Shown here piece by piece: positions 17,278-25,320 of a DNA stretch of 64,000 bases. The position numbers and the translations under genes are program-made. The stretch is from Chloroflexota bacterium. Lineage in GTDB: Bacteria; Chloroflexota; UBA6077; JACCZL01. The number at the start of each line of letters is the position of its first letter. The stretch's first letter is position 1. The stretch covers positions 1 through 64,000 of the forward strand of contig JAUJPG010000008.1 in NCBI GenBank assembly GCA_030447245.1. Direction: 5' to 3'. A model generated the notes under the pieces. The model ran no database searches, had not been told where the DNA came from, and saw only the letters and a program-made list of their open reading frames with translations.

Positions 17278-18396
17278 TCACTCCGCGCCGAACGGGACTT
17301 GCAGCCGCACCCGCGTCCCGCCGCCGGGCACCGACTCGATGCTGACCGTGCCATCCACGAGCGCCGCGCGTTCGCGCATGCCGAACAGTCCCAGGCTCTG
17401 CGGCCGGCTGTCGAGCGCGGCCGCCGGATCGAAGCCGCGGCCGTCGTCCTCGACGACGACGATCAGGCACGACGGCTCGGCAACCAGCGTGACGTCGGCC
17501 CGCGTAGCGCCGCTGTGGCGGGCGACATTCGACAACGCTTCCTGAACCACTCGGTAAACGACCAGCTCTGCCTCAGGTCGGAGCCGTTCCGGCCGACCGG
17601 TCGCGCGGAACTCGGCGGCCAGTCCGGTCCGCTGGGAGAACTGACGGGCGCAGGCATCCAGGGCGGCGACCAGGCCGAGGTCGTCGAGGGTCGTCGGCCG
17701 TAGCTCAAGGGCCATCCGGCGGACGCCTTCGAGGGCATCCGAGGTGAGCGCGCGCAGATCGGCCATCGTCCGCTGGAGGGTCTCGGGATCTCGCGAGCGC
17801 TCGACGATGCGCTGGCGGACCAGCAGCGAGGCGAGTGCCTGAGCCGTCTCGTCGTGCAGCTCGTGGGCGATTCGCAGCCGCTCCTCCTCCTGCGCGTTGA
17901 TGATCTGCGACGACATCGCGCGGAGGCGCGCTCCGTGCTCGTCCAGGCGGTCGAGCATGGCGTTGAGCGTCTCGCGGAGGTTCTCCATCTGCGGGTCGCT
18001 GAACGGATCGCGCTCCGCGCGGGCGCGAAGGTTGCCGCGTCGTACCTCTTCGACGGTCCGCGTGATGCAGTCAAGCGGTCGGAGCGCAACCTTGAGGACG
18101 ACGAAGTTGACGACGACGCTGAGCCCGGCGCCGATCGCGGCGAAGACGAAGACGAGCTCCAGGTAGCTATTGTCTGGCGTGCCGCGGGCGGTCTGCGCGG
18201 TGAGCAGCGTCCCGAAGAGCGCCCCCAGGAACACGATCGCGCAATTCGCGACCAGCACCTTGGTGAACAGCGGCAGCGCCAGCACCCGCCCGACGAGCCC
18301 CCGGCGGGCGATCCGGTGTCCGAGGAGCGCGTCGCCGGTCACTGCTGGTGCCGCGACGTGCAGCACCGCCCCCCGCTCCGGCGCTTGCGCAGCCAC
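17278..18396 (-). CDS. NarL-family sensor histidine kinase (HisKA_3 type)
   Basis: 372 residues from a GTG at 18396, chosen because GGGGAGGGG precedes it; a longer reading from a GTG at 18621 has no ribosome site. Two membrane helices (about 43-65 and 82-105: VLVANCAIVFLGALFGTLL; VFVFAAIGAGLSVVVNFVVL) enclose only a short outside loop, then HAMP, then the dimer/phospho-acceptor helix with His in RLRIAHELHDETAQALASLL. The ATP-binding domain has EALSNVARHSGATRA (N box), VEDDGRGFDP (G1) and GLFGMRERAALVDG (G2). With almost no exported loop it probably senses a membrane or internal signal. Autophosphorylation and transfer to the downstream regulator are expected. Confidence 0.9.
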   Translation of the reverse strand: MAAQAPERGAVLHVAAPAVTGDALLGHRIARRGLVGRVLALPLFTKVLVANCAIVFLGALFGTLLTAQTARGTPDNSYLELVFVFAAIGAGLSVVVNFVVLKVALRPLDCITRTVEEVRRGNLRARAERDPFSDPQMENLRETLNAMLDRLDEHGARLRAMSSQIINAQEEERLRIAHELHDETAQALASLLVRQRIVERSRDPETLQRTMADLRALTSDALEGVRRMALELRPTTLDDLGLVAALDACARQFSQRTGLAAEFRATGRPERLRPEAELVVYRVVQEALSNVARHSGATRADVTLVAEPSCLIVVVEDDGRGFDPAAALDSRPQSLGLFGMRERAALVDGTVSIESVPGGGTRVRLQVPFGAE

Positions 18397-18633
18397 GATC
18401 GCCCCTCCCCACGCGCCCCCAGACTCGCCGGCGCTGCACGTGCTGCCTATCAGTGTACTGGCGCGCAAGAGATCCACGCTGCCTTGAAAGGTGCCGAAGT
18501 AGCCGTACGAGAGAATCGCCGCACCGCCACGCTCGGCGATGATCGCCACCAGGATGACCGCACCTGTGCTCGTGAGCAGTTGGGGCCGGGCGCTGCGCAC
18601 GAGCGTGAGGGTCGCCCCCACGACCCTGGCCGC

Positions 18634-18662
18634 GTGAACTGGCGCGGCGCCCGGGGTATCCT
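18634..18662 (+). promoter_or_regulatory. possible sigma-70 promoter of the ureide gene cluster
   Basis: TATCCT at 18657-18662 with GTGAAC at 18634-18639, spacer 17 bases. The -35 matches only half of TTGACA. It lies about 37 bases before the ATG of the carbamoylase gene and points into it. Confidence 0.3.
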
Positions 18663-18699
18663 ACCGGCTCACGTCAAGATCAAGTTCCCGAGGTAATGC

Positions 18700-19596
18700 A
18701 TGGTGGTCACGGCGGCGCTCGCCCAGTTCAGCGGCAACATCGACCGACAGGTGAATGTCGACAAGGCGGCCGCGCTCGCGCGGCAGGCCGCCGACGCGGG
18801 GGCGAAGATCGTCACGTTCCCCGAGCTCGCCACGTCGATCTACTTCTGCTTCGGCCGAAACCCGGAGTTTTTCGCGTGCGCTGAGCCGATTGACGGATCG
18901 TCCATCGAGCAGATGCGGGGCGTGGCACGCGAGACCGGCATAGTCATCGTCTTCCCGTTCTACGAGCTCGACGACGAGGTCCGCTACAACACGGCCGCGG
19001 TGATCGGTCCCGACGGCGAGCTGATCGGCAAGTACCGCAAGAGCAGCATCCCAGCCATGCTGCGCACCCAGACCGCGGGCGAGACGCCGGCCGACGAGAA
19101 GTTCTACTTCGCCCCCGGCCAGCTCGGTTTCCCGGTCTTCGAGACGCCGTTCGGCGTCACGCTTGGAATCTTGATCTGCTACGACCGCCACTTCCCGGAG
19201 GCGGCCCGCGTGCTCGGGCTCAAAGGCGCCGATCTCGTTGTCGTACCGACTGCCACCTACCGCCCCTGGATCCGCGAGGTCTGGGAGATCGAGCTGCGAG
19301 CCCACGCGATCGCCAACAGCTACTACGTCGGCGGCGTCAACAAGGTCGGCCCCGACGTTGGCGGCGCCCCAAACCGCTCCTACTTTGGCAGTTCCGTCTT
19401 CATCGGCCCGCGCGGTGAGGTGCTCGCGCGGGGCGGCGACGAGCGCGACGAGATCGTCTACGCGGACGTCGACCGCGCGGTGGTGGAAGACACCCGCAAC
19501 CTCTGGCACTTCTTCCGCGACCGCCGTCCTGATGCTTACGGGCTGGTCGTGGAGCCGGCGGCCGCGCGCGAGCCGGAGCCGACCGGCGCGCGCTAG
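18700..19596 (+). CDS. carbon-nitrogen hydrolase, N-carbamoyl amino acid / N-carbamoyl-beta-alanine amidohydrolase-like
   Basis: 298 residues, full length for the nitrilase superfamily. The catalytic triad is visible: Glu42 (FPELATS), Lys114 (GKYRKSSIP) and Cys160 (LICYDRHFPE). The pattern YRKSSIP..FYFAPGQLGFPVF fits the beta-ureidopropionase / N-carbamylputrescine branch. It hydrolyses a carbamoyl amide to an amine, CO2 and ammonia. It is followed 21 bases later by a hydantoinase-type enzyme whose product is exactly an N-carbamoyl amino acid, so a carbamoylase role is well supported by context. D- or beta-amino acid preference cannot be read from sequence. Confidence 0.85.
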   Translation: MVVTAALAQFSGNIDRQVNVDKAAALARQAADAGAKIVTFPELATSIYFCFGRNPEFFACAEPIDGSSIEQMRGVARETGIVIVFPFYELDDEVRYNTAAVIGPDGELIGKYRKSSIPAMLRTQTAGETPADEKFYFAPGQLGFPVFETPFGVTLGILICYDRHFPEAARVLGLKGADLVVVPTATYRPWIREVWEIELRAHAIANSYYVGGVNKVGPDVGGAPNRSYFGSSVFIGPRGEVLARGGDERDEIVYADVDRAVVEDTRNLWHFFRDRRPDAYGLVVEPAAAREPEPTGAR

Positions 19597-19617
19597 CGCT
19601 GGCCGCGGCACCGCGCC

Positions 19618-20985
19618 ATGGCCTACGACCTGCTGGTCAAGGATTGCCGCCTGGTCCGTCCAGACGCGGTTATCGCCTGCAGCGTGGCCGTGCGCGATGG
19701 CCGCGTGGCCGCGCTGCTCGACGCCGCCGAGACGGTCGCCGCCGATGCGGTGATCGACGCGGCCGGGCGGCACGTCGTACCCGGACTCATCGATACCCAC
19801 GTCCACCTGGGCAACGCCGGCCGTCCATTCGGGCAGGACTGTCGCACCGAGAGCCGGGCCGCGGTCACCGGTGGGGTCACGACGATGCTGGTCTACGTCG
19901 TGACCCGTGGCTCCTACGACGACGTCCTGCCGGCCTACCGGCGGGCGGTCGAGGAGTGCAGCATCGTCGACATGCTGTTCCATTTGGCAATCGTCGCCCC
20001 GGAACAGATCTCGGACATCCCTCGGTACGCGAATCGCTACGGGGTCCGGTCGTTCAAGGCGTTCATGGCGTACAAGGGCCGCGAGATCTCCCCGAGCGGC
20101 ATCCAGGGCGTCACTGATGGCGAGCTGTTCGACTTCTTCTGCCAGGTGGCCGGCGTGGACGGCGGGGTGGCGCTGGTCCACTGCGAGAACATCGAGCTGA
20201 TCGCATCGACGCAGCGCCCGTACGTCGAGGCCGGCCGGCAAGACACCGCGGCCTGGTCCGACTCTCGGCCGATCTTCGGCGAGCTCGAGGCGATCCGCCG
20301 GGCGCTCACGTTCGCCGAGCAGGCCGGCGTCCACTTCGCGCTGCCTCATATGGGCATCGGCTCCGGCTCGGAATTCCTGCGCGAGAAGCGCCACGGCGCG
20401 GCGCGCCTGACGGTCGAGACCTGTCCGCACTACCTGCTGCTGGACAAGGACCATGATCAGGGTGTCGCCGGTAAGGTGAACCCGCCGCTCCGCGAGCGCG
20501 CCCAGGTCGATGCACTCTGGGAACGGCTGCTCGACAGCACCGTCGACGTGATCGGCTCCGATCAATGCGCCTACACCCGGGAGAGTAAAGGCTGCGACCT
20601 CTGGACCGCTCGCGCGGGCATCACCGGCGGGACCACGATGATCCTGCCGGTCCTCCTGAGCGAGGGGGTGCGGACCGGTCGCCTCCCGATCACCCGGCTC
20701 GTCGAGCTGACCTCGGCGCGGCCGGCCCAGGTCTTCGGCCTCTACCCGCGCAAGGGCGCGCTCGAAGTTGGCTCGGACGCTGACCTGGTGATCCTGGATG
20801 AAGACCGCGAGGTGCGGGTGGACCCCGGCGTGTTGAACACTGCCTCGGACTACACACCGTACGAGGGGTACGTGGCCCGGGGCTGGTCCGCGATGACGAT
20901 CGTCGGCGGCCGGGTCGTCTACGAGGACGACCGGGTGGTCGGCTCGCCAGGTCACGCGCAGGTTCTCACAGCCGAGCGGAGGTGA
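19618..20985 (+). CDS. dihydropyrimidinase / hydantoinase (cyclic amidohydrolase)
   Basis: 455 residues. Metal-binding motif DTHVHLG at about 60; the carbamylated Lys in SFKAFMAYKG at about 145; His in VALVHCENIE and LPHMGIG; the late Asp in VIGSDQCAYTRE (most relatives have SDH/TDH, here SDQ). C-terminal beta-sandwich return with GALEVGSDADLVILDEDREV. It opens cyclic ureides (hydantoins, dihydropyrimidines) to N-carbamoyl amino acids, which the upstream nitrilase-family enzyme can then split. Its stop overlaps the region of the next start, so the three genes are one operon. Confidence 0.88.
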   Translation: MAYDLLVKDCRLVRPDAVIACSVAVRDGRVAALLDAAETVAADAVIDAAGRHVVPGLIDTHVHLGNAGRPFGQDCRTESRAAVTGGVTTMLVYVVTRGSYDDVLPAYRRAVEECSIVDMLFHLAIVAPEQISDIPRYANRYGVRSFKAFMAYKGREISPSGIQGVTDGELFDFFCQVAGVDGGVALVHCENIELIASTQRPYVEAGRQDTAAWSDSRPIFGELEAIRRALTFAEQAGVHFALPHMGIGSGSEFLREKRHGAARLTVETCPHYLLLDKDHDQGVAGKVNPPLRERAQVDALWERLLDSTVDVIGSDQCAYTRESKGCDLWTARAGITGGTTMILPVLLSEGVRTGRLPITRLVELTSARPAQVFGLYPRKGALEVGSDADLVILDEDREVRVDPGVLNTASDYTPYEGYVARGWSAMTIVGGRVVYEDDRVVGSPGHAQVLTAERR

Positions 20986-20990
20986 TTGGC

Positions 20991-21992
20991 GTGGAGCGAA
21001 TTGGGCTCTGCTTTCTCGACCGTCCGGACCTGCAGCGCTGTCTGCACCTGGTCAAGACCGCCGAGGAGCGCGGCTTCGATTCGGCCTGGGTCTGCGAGAC
21101 CCGTCTGGCACGTGACGCCATCTCGGTGCTGGGCGCGTTCGCCGCCGTCACCAAACGAATCAAGCTCGGTAGCGGCATCATCAACTCCTGGACCAGGGTG
21201 GCCCCACTGACGGCGATGACCTTCGCCACGCTCGACGAGCTGGCGCCCGGGCGGACGATGCTAGGACTCGGCGCGTATTGGGACCCGCTGGCGTGGAAGC
21301 AGGGAGTCGAGCGCCGCAAACCGCTGACCCAGATGCGCGAGTATGTCGAGGTCGTACGACGTCTCCTGGCCCTGGAACGATTCACGTTCGAGGGCGAGCT
21401 CGTCAGCGTCCGCGACATCCAGCTCGACCTGTCCCACGGCGCCGAACGGACGCCGAAGCAGGTCCCGATCTTCATCGGCGCGACCGGCGAGAAGATGCTC
21501 GAGCTGGCCGGCGAGGTGGCTGACGGGGCTCTGCTCAACGGCATTACCGACGTCGACTACACCAGGCGGGCGGTCGAGCACGTCGCGATCGGCGCCCGGC
21601 GGGCCGGTCGCGACCCGGCCGAGGTCGAGCTGCCGCAGCTAGTCAACGTCTCGATGGACGCCGACGGGCAACGGGCCCGCGACCACGCGCGGCGGCTGAT
21701 CACGATGTACCTCGGTCAGCAGCCGCACATCGCCAGGGCCAGCGGACTCGACGAGGCGCGGCTCCGCGAGATCAACGAGAGCCTGGGTGGCTGGCCGCCC
21801 AGCCCGGGCGGGGTCGAGCGCGCGATGCGTCTGGTCGACGACTCGGTCGTCGAGCGGCTGTACGTCGTCGGGACCCCGGACGAGTGCAAGCGGGCCGTCT
21901 GGCGCTATGTCGACGCTGGCGCGACCTACCCGGTGCTCGTCCCCAGCTCCACCAACTACGAGGAGATCGTCGACGCGTTCGCGCCAGCCTGA
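20991..21992 (+). CDS. LLM-class flavin-dependent oxidoreductase
   Basis: 333 residues from the GTG at 20991, preceded by a near-perfect GGAGGTGAT ribosome site that overlaps the stop of the hydantoinase (an alternative GTG at 20982 has worse spacing). Luciferase-like TIM barrel: RIGLCFLDRPDLQRCLHLVK, RGFDSAWVCET, KRIKLGSGIINSWTR, and LDELAPGRTMLGLGAYWDP, close to F420-dependent methylene-H4MPT reductase-like members. It would use reduced F420 or FMN. Next to ureide hydrolases it could oxidise or reduce the ring, in the way RutA-type LLM monooxygenases attack uracil, but RutA-specific residues were not checked. Confidence 0.82.
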   Translation: MERIGLCFLDRPDLQRCLHLVKTAEERGFDSAWVCETRLARDAISVLGAFAAVTKRIKLGSGIINSWTRVAPLTAMTFATLDELAPGRTMLGLGAYWDPLAWKQGVERRKPLTQMREYVEVVRRLLALERFTFEGELVSVRDIQLDLSHGAERTPKQVPIFIGATGEKMLELAGEVADGALLNGITDVDYTRRAVEHVAIGARRAGRDPAEVELPQLVNVSMDADGQRARDHARRLITMYLGQQPHIARASGLDEARLREINESLGGWPPSPGGVERAMRLVDDSVVERLYVVGTPDECKRAVWRYVDAGATYPVLVPSSTNYEEIVDAFAPA

Positions 21993-22103
21993 GGGGGGAC
22001 CAGGCCCCTGCCGCGAACCAGTAGGGAGCCGCTCGCGGCCAGTCCCAGTAGGTCAGCAAGGCCCCAACGACGCGGACCTCAGATGACATGCTCGCCGCGT
22101 GGC

Positions 22104-22132
22104 TTGATCATGGGTTGCCGGTGGGGTACGCT
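22104..22132 (+). promoter_or_regulatory. sigma-70-type promoter of the racemase-ECF transporter operon
   Basis: TTGATC (22104-22109), 17-base spacer, TACGCT (22127-22132). Predicted start near 22139, some 35 bases before the likely initiation site of the racemase gene. Confidence 0.5.
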
Positions 22133-22144
22133 AGGCACACGCTG

Positions 22145-22180
22145 AGAGGGCGATCATCCGAAAGAGGGCGATCATCCGAA
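22145..22180 (+). repeat. 18-bp tandem duplication over the racemase start
   Basis: AGAGGGCGATCATCCGAA occurs twice head to tail (22145-22162 and 22163-22180), exact. Each copy carries an AGGG ribosome-site-like core and ATCATC codons; being 18 bases long, the duplication keeps the frame. Confidence 0.85.
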
Positions 22181-22893
22181 TCCTGGTCATCAATCCGAAC
22201 GCCAGTACCACGATGAGCGACGTCATCCGCGAACAGCTCCGGGCTGTTGCGCGGCCGGACACCGAGCTGGAGGTCGTCAACCCGGCGGGCGCCCCGCCGG
22301 CGATCGAGTCAGCGCTCGACGAGACCCGGGCAATTCCCCCGATGCTCGACTTGGTGCGCGCCGCCGAAGACCGCGGCTTCGACGCTGTGGTGATCGCCTG
22401 CTTCACCGATCCAGGCCTCGAGGCGGCCCGAGAGCAAGTGTCCATCCCGGTCATTGGCATTCAGGACGCCGCGATGCACCTGGCGGCCCAGATCGGCCAC
22501 CGTTTCTCGGTCCTGACGACCCTTCGACATCGCGTGCCGGTCCGCCATCGCGCCGCGCTCCTGGCCGGCCTCGAGCGCCGTCTGGCCTCGTGCCCGGTGC
22601 TCAACTTGCCGGTCCTCGAAACCGTCGCCGACCGCGAGCGCGTCGTCGAGCTGCTGATCCGGACCGGCCGACGGGCGATCGAGGAGGATGGCGCCGAGGT
22701 GCTGATCCTGGGGTGCGCCGGCCTGGGCGATCTCGCGCCCCGCGTGCAGCGGGAGCTCGGAGTACCGGTCGTCGATCCGAACGCCGCCGCGCTCAAGTTG
22801 GCCGAGACGCTCGTCGACCTTGGCCTGGCCCACAGCAAGGCCGGCCTGTACGCGACGCCGGTCCGTGAGTCGGCGCACGTCGTCGCCGTCTGA
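22174..22893 (+). CDS. hydantoin / aspartate-glutamate racemase family protein
   Basis: About 239 residues. The conserved first strand IRILVINPNAST lies upstream of the first ATG (22213), which has no ribosome site and would cut it off; a TAG at 22132-22134 bounds the frame and no ATG, GTG or TTG lies between. Initiation at ATC (22171 or 22174) behind AGGG is the simplest reading. The two catalytic cysteines of the family are present in VVIACFTDPGLEA and LILGCAGLGDLA. It racemises C5 of hydantoins or an amino acid alpha carbon without cofactor. With the hydantoinase and carbamoylase upstream it completes the classical hydantoin-utilisation trio. Confidence 0.82.
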   Translation: MRILVINPNASTTMSDVIREQLRAVARPDTELEVVNPAGAPPAIESALDETRAIPPMLDLVRAAEDRGFDAVVIACFTDPGLEAAREQVSIPVIGIQDAAMHLAAQIGHRFSVLTTLRHRVPVRHRAALLAGLERRLASCPVLNLPVLETVADRERVVELLIRTGRRAIEEDGAEVLILGCAGLGDLAPRVQRELGVPVVDPNAAALKLAETLVDLGLAHSKAGLYATPVRESAHVVAV

Positions 22894-23023
22894 CCCAGGC
22901 GAGACATTCCATCCCTGGCGCGAAAGGAGGCAGTGGAGAGGGCTACACGAGCCAGCGTCCGTCATCCACAGCCATCATCCGTTCATCCCGACCGATCTCT
23001 CAGAACAGAGGAGGGACCTCAGC

Positions 23024-23641
23024 ATGGCCCAGAGAGACGCCCTGAACGTTCCCGAACGTGAAGCAGGAGAGTTCCGCGCTCCGCTGACCAAGATGAGCGC
23101 GAAGGTCTGGCCGGGGCGCGCCGACACCCGCGCGATCGTCAGCTCGCTGATGCTGTCGCTGACGATGGTCGTCATCCTGCGTATTGCCGAACCGATCGAC
23201 ACGATCGTGACCGGAGGCCTATTCCCCGTCTCCGGGCGCGTGATCGCCTTTACGATGATCGCGCTTGGGACCTGGATGTTCGGCGGCATCGGTGGTCTCA
23301 TCGTTGCCGAGATCAACCCATTTATCGGCGTCGCCACTGGCAGCAGCCCGATCGCTCCGTTCTTCTTCATCACCAACGGTTTGATCACGCTCGCGGCCAT
23401 CATCGTCGGCTCGCGGTTCTCCAACCTGATGAGCTGGAAGGCGATCCTGATCTACACCACGCTCGCCTCGATCTTCCTGGTGGTCGCCTACATTCCCCTG
23501 CACCTTTTCTACTTCCAGCTGCCGGTGGAGCGAATGCTCTCCCTGTACGCAATCCAGACCGCCGCCTCCATCCCGTTGCCGGCGCTCCTGCTGCGGGCCC
23601 TCCTTCAGGTCGTGCAGTCAGCGGGCTTCGTTCGCCGCTAG
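23024..23641 (+). CDS. ECF transporter substrate-capture (S) component, unknown subfamily
   Basis: 205 residues, start ATG with GGAGGG upstream. After a hydrophilic N-terminus of about 35 residues there are five or six membrane helices (e.g. VSSLMLSLTMVVILRI, VIAFTMIALGTWMFGGIGGL, FFITNGLITLAAIIVG, YTTLASIFLVVAYIPLHLF). Glycine-rich turns (FGGIGGLIVAEINPFIGVATG) resemble the S components of vitamin and precursor transporters. It would bind the substrate in the membrane with high affinity. It is followed directly by the T and two A components. I cannot place it in a named family (ThiT, BioY, RibU, HmpT); context points to a ureide, pyrimidine or related ring compound. Confidence 0.72.
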   Translation: MAQRDALNVPEREAGEFRAPLTKMSAKVWPGRADTRAIVSSLMLSLTMVVILRIAEPIDTIVTGGLFPVSGRVIAFTMIALGTWMFGGIGGLIVAEINPFIGVATGSSPIAPFFFITNGLITLAAIIVGSRFSNLMSWKAILIYTTLASIFLVVAYIPLHLFYFQLPVERMLSLYAIQTAASIPLPALLLRALLQVVQSAGFVRR

Positions 23642-23714
23642 CACCGGCCGGGATGTGGTTCGGTGCCGGGGCGTGCTGTCCGCGGCTCTACAGATAGCCG
23701 GATAGGTCAATGAC

Positions 23715-24503
23715 GTGAAGGGCGCGCTGTACGTCTACTCACTGGCGCACGAGAACAGGCTGACGCGCTTACACCCAATCACGGTCCTCATACTCGTCCT
23801 GGCGGCCTCGGCGGTCGCGCTGACGACGCTCAAGCTGAGCATCCTCGGCGGACTCGCGCTGTTTTGCCTGGCCGTGATCGTGCTGGGCCGCCTGCCCAAG
23901 ACCACCCTCCTGGTGCTCGTAGCCGTGCTGCCACTCTGCTTCTTCATCACCATCATCCAGGCGTTGGCCCAGCAGCGCGACATCATCGCCCGGCTTCCTA
24001 TCGGGCCGTTCGCACTGGAGATCTCGGGCTACGGCATCCAGCTCGGCCTTCTGGTCACCCTGCGCGTGCTGGTGCTGTCGCTGGCGATGACCATCTTCCT
24101 GACCATCGTCAATCCCGCGCGGCTCACCCGTGCCGTCCACGCGCTGGGCGTCCCCTTCAAGTACGCGTATACGCTCACCCTGGCTCTGCGCTTTCTGCCG
24201 CTGATGATCGAAGAGCTGGCGACGGTGCGCTCTGCGCAGAAGGCCCGCGGCTACGACATCGGCGAGACCAACATCGTGACCCGCGTGGCGCGCATCATCC
24301 CGCTGATCGTCCCGCTCATGCTGACCGGCCTGCGGCGGTCCGAGACGATCGCCCTGGCCATGGACCTCAAGGCGTTCAACGCCAGTCCCCAGCGCACCTA
24401 TTTCGTCGACGTCTACTACGGTCCACTCGATACGATCCTGCGGATTGGCGCCGTGGTGTTCGTCATCCTGGCTGTGGCCGGGCAGGTCATGGACATCCTG
24501 TAA
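23715..24503 (+). CDS. ecfT: ECF transporter transmembrane coupling (T) component
   Basis: 262 residues, GTG start. Several membrane helices at the N-terminal half (LHPITVLILVLAASAVALTT; LLVLVAVLPLCFFITIIQAL), then the long coupling helices with the first Ala-Arg-Gly motif in SAQKARGYDIGETN and a degenerate second one (LRRSETIALAMDLKAF; the usual second ARG is replaced). RFLPLMIEEL is a family hallmark. It links the S protein to the ATPase pair. Confidence 0.9.
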   Translation: MKGALYVYSLAHENRLTRLHPITVLILVLAASAVALTTLKLSILGGLALFCLAVIVLGRLPKTTLLVLVAVLPLCFFITIIQALAQQRDIIARLPIGPFALEISGYGIQLGLLVTLRVLVLSLAMTIFLTIVNPARLTRAVHALGVPFKYAYTLTLALRFLPLMIEELATVRSAQKARGYDIGETNIVTRVARIIPLIVPLMLTGLRRSETIALAMDLKAFNASPQRTYFVDVYYGPLDTILRIGAVVFVILAVAGQVMDIL

Positions 24504-24504
24504 C

Positions 24505-25320
24505 GTGCCGATCATCAGTGCCCGTGAGGTTCGGTTCCGCTACGAGCCCGATGGCGCCTGGATCCTGAACGGGGTCGACCTGGACTTCGAGCCCGGTCAG
24601 TTCGTCGTCGTCTTCGGCGAGGCGAAGAGCACGCTGCTCCTCTGCCTGGCAGGGGCGATCCCCCACGTGGTGGACGGTGAGTTCGAGGGCGAGGTGCTCG
24701 TCGACGGCCGCGGCACGCGCGAGACGCCCCTGCCGGTGCTCTCCCAGACGGTGGGCATGGTCCTCCAGGATCCTGAGAATCAGCTCTTCAACCTGACGGT
24801 CGAGGCCGACGTCGTGTTCGGGATGGAGAACCTCGGAGTCCCCAGAGACGAGATGGAGCAGCGCCTCGACGAGGCCCTGCGTCTGGTGCGTGCCGAAGCG
24901 TTCCGTGATCGACCGCCCACCCGTCTCTCAGGTGGCCAGAAGCAGCGCGTCGCGATCGCCGCTGTGCTCGCGATGCGGCCGCCGGTGCTCCTGCTGGACG
25001 AGCCCACGCGCGAGCTCGACCCGCTCGGGACCGAGGAGGTCTTCGGCGTGCTCGCCAGCCTGAAGGCGCGTGGCAATACGATCGTGCTCGTCGAGAACGA
25101 CCCGGACCACGTCGCCCCGCTCGCCGATCGAATGGTCCTGCTCGACGAGGGCCGGGTCCTGATAGACGGGCCACCGCGCGAGTTCTACCGGCGCACGATC
25201 GACGACCCCCGCGTGCGCCTGCCCCAGATCACGTCGCTGGCCCTCGCTCGCCAGTCCGCGTCACGAGCCGACGACTGGTTGCCCCTGACGGTCGAGGAAG
25301 GGGCGCCTCACATTGCCTGA
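24505..25320 (+). CDS. ecfA1: ECF transporter ATPase 1, with a shortened Walker A loop
   Basis: 271 residues, GTG start one base after the ecfT stop. ABC features are normal except one: Q-loop QDPENQLFNLTVEADVVFG (typical ECF QDPE/DNQ), signature LSGGQKQRVAIAA, Walker B VLLLDEPTRELDP, and H-loop replaced by VLVENDPDHV. The Walker A reads VVVFGEAKSTLLLC: only two residues separate the first Gly from Lys-Ser-Thr where G-x4-G-K-S/T needs five, as if three residues (Gly-Ser-Gly) had been deleted in frame. Either ATP binding at this site is lost or a 9-base assembly error is present. The stop overlaps the next start. Confidence 0.88.
   Translation: MPIISAREVRFRYEPDGAWILNGVDLDFEPGQFVVVFGEAKSTLLLCLAGAIPHVVDGEFEGEVLVDGRGTRETPLPVLSQTVGMVLQDPENQLFNLTVEADVVFGMENLGVPRDEMEQRLDEALRLVRAEAFRDRPPTRLSGGQKQRVAIAAVLAMRPPVLLLDEPTRELDPLGTEEVFGVLASLKARGNTIVLVENDPDHVAPLADRMVLLDEGRVLIDGPPREFYRRTIDDPRVRLPQITSLALARQSASRADDWLPLTVEEGAPHIA

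Noticed and set aside
18661-20955. Long minus-strand open frame opposite the nitrilase and hydantoinase genes
   Set aside because: Antisense shadow; the plus strand holds complete catalytic motifs and start signals.
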